A DNA stretch of 64,000 nucleotides from Erythrophleum ivorense (lineage: Eukaryota; Streptophyta; Magnoliopsida; Fabales; Fabaceae). The stretch covers positions 4,092,001-4,156,000 of the forward strand of contig JAIUCV010000090.1 of NCBI GenBank assembly GCA_026724425.1, given 5' to 3'. Every line of letters begins with the position of its first letter. Positions within the stretch are counted from its first letter, which is position 1. Under the pieces are notes generated by a model. It had not been told where the DNA came from, did not search any database, and saw only the letters and a list, made by a program, of their open reading frames with translations. The position numbers and the translations under genes were made by a program. Of the stretch, positions 63,559 to 64,000 are shown one piece after another.

Positions 63559-64000
63559 ACTCCCCCAGACTTAGATCTTTGCTTGTCCTCAAGCAAATCG
63601 AATCCAAACTAGTGAAGAGGTTTTGAAAACATGAAAACTCACTTATCCTTTAGAACTTTTATCTACCATTGCTCTGCTTTCATTTGGAGCAAAACCAACT
63701 GTGAATCTAGCTTTCCCGTACTGACCTTAAGCTTAGCGAACCATACCGGACCCAACAAATCTCATCCAGCACTCCAAACTTTCCATTGTCAACTCCTTAC
63801 AGTATTTAAAACGTGCGGTCTTTATCAAGGGAGTATTGATCACAGAGCATTGACTCTTACCCATCCAAATGTTTGCCAAGACAGTCCTTTTTAGCACATC
63901 CAGTTCCATTCCTCTCTTTTTCTCTCTTTTTCTTTTGAAGGATCGATCTTTCCCTACGTTTCTAGGGTATCATTTTATTTTTTCTATCGATCCTTCTTCC
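63559..64000 (-). other. Polypurine tract and 3' noncoding region of the Athila-like element
   Basis: Starts with the polypurine tract and the GCTTGTCCTCAAGC motif, parallel to 18612 onward. No gene within the window; pyrimidine-rich at the end. Confidence 0.7.

Overview
This is a plant nuclear window, almost certainly Brassicaceae heterochromatin. The evidence is Athila-type Ty3/gypsy elements with a tRNA-Asp primer site, a Kaonashi-like MULE carrying a ULP-type protease, three CACTA elements with CACTACAAGAA ends, TTTAGGG-like repeats and a nuclear plastid insertion (rpoC2). I see no ordinary single-copy host gene, tRNA gene or rRNA gene. Nearly everything is a transposable element or a piece of one, and the value of the window lies in the nesting.

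Left part (1-9.5 kb). A gag-only LTR element (TR-GAG type, + strand, 1-4561) sits in a decayed LINE. It is followed by a small repeat region, the right half of a CACTA element (CACTA-A, ending at 8108) with an intact-looking six-exon TNPA-like gene, an unidentified segment, and a piece of plastid rpoC2.

Middle-left (9.5-17.2 kb). A MULE module carries a broken DUF1985-ULP protease gene on + and a truncated SWIM-domain transposase on -. A 3.5 kb CACTA element (CACTA-B, 10195-13687, TSD TTC) lies inside the ULP coding exon.

17.2-24.9 kb is a pile of minus-strand Athila-like fragments: an LTR piece, 3' noncoding sequence, a coiled-coil ORF, a gag-protease ORF without reverse transcriptase, and further LTR and protease scraps.

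24.9-52.7 kb is a nest four levels deep. (1) A decayed Athila element on - (gag 51508, RT to 47932, RNase H/integrase 26263-24910). (2) CACTA-C (26264-47931, TSD CGC) is inserted in its RNase H region and carries an apparently complete TNP2 transposase and TNPA gene. (3) An 11.2 kb array LTR-int-LTR-int-LTR of the same TR-GAG family (32194-43399, TSD TTAAT) lies in the first intron of TNP2. (4) Each array unit carries a 1.33 kb MULE derivative (SWIM fragment plus telomere-like repeats) in its poly-A leader. The + copy at 1-4561 lacks that MULE and serves as the empty site.

52.7-64 kb holds a minus-strand Tekay-type chromovirus (chromodomain integrase, RT, gag). It has an apparent 115 bp intron between gag and protease, and its gag is split by a chimeric Reina-like insert (57083-59938, TSD TCTAC). 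Its LTR is then cut by the 3' LTR of another Athila-like element (61667-63558) that runs off the window.

The most unusual structure is the TR-GAG element. Its open reading frame runs from gag through the polypurine tract and through about 1.44 kb of the 3' LTR, so the LTR itself encodes a protein of five degenerate ~60-residue repeats with a hydrophobic C-terminus. Boundaries and splice sites were read by eye, with no alignment or database search.
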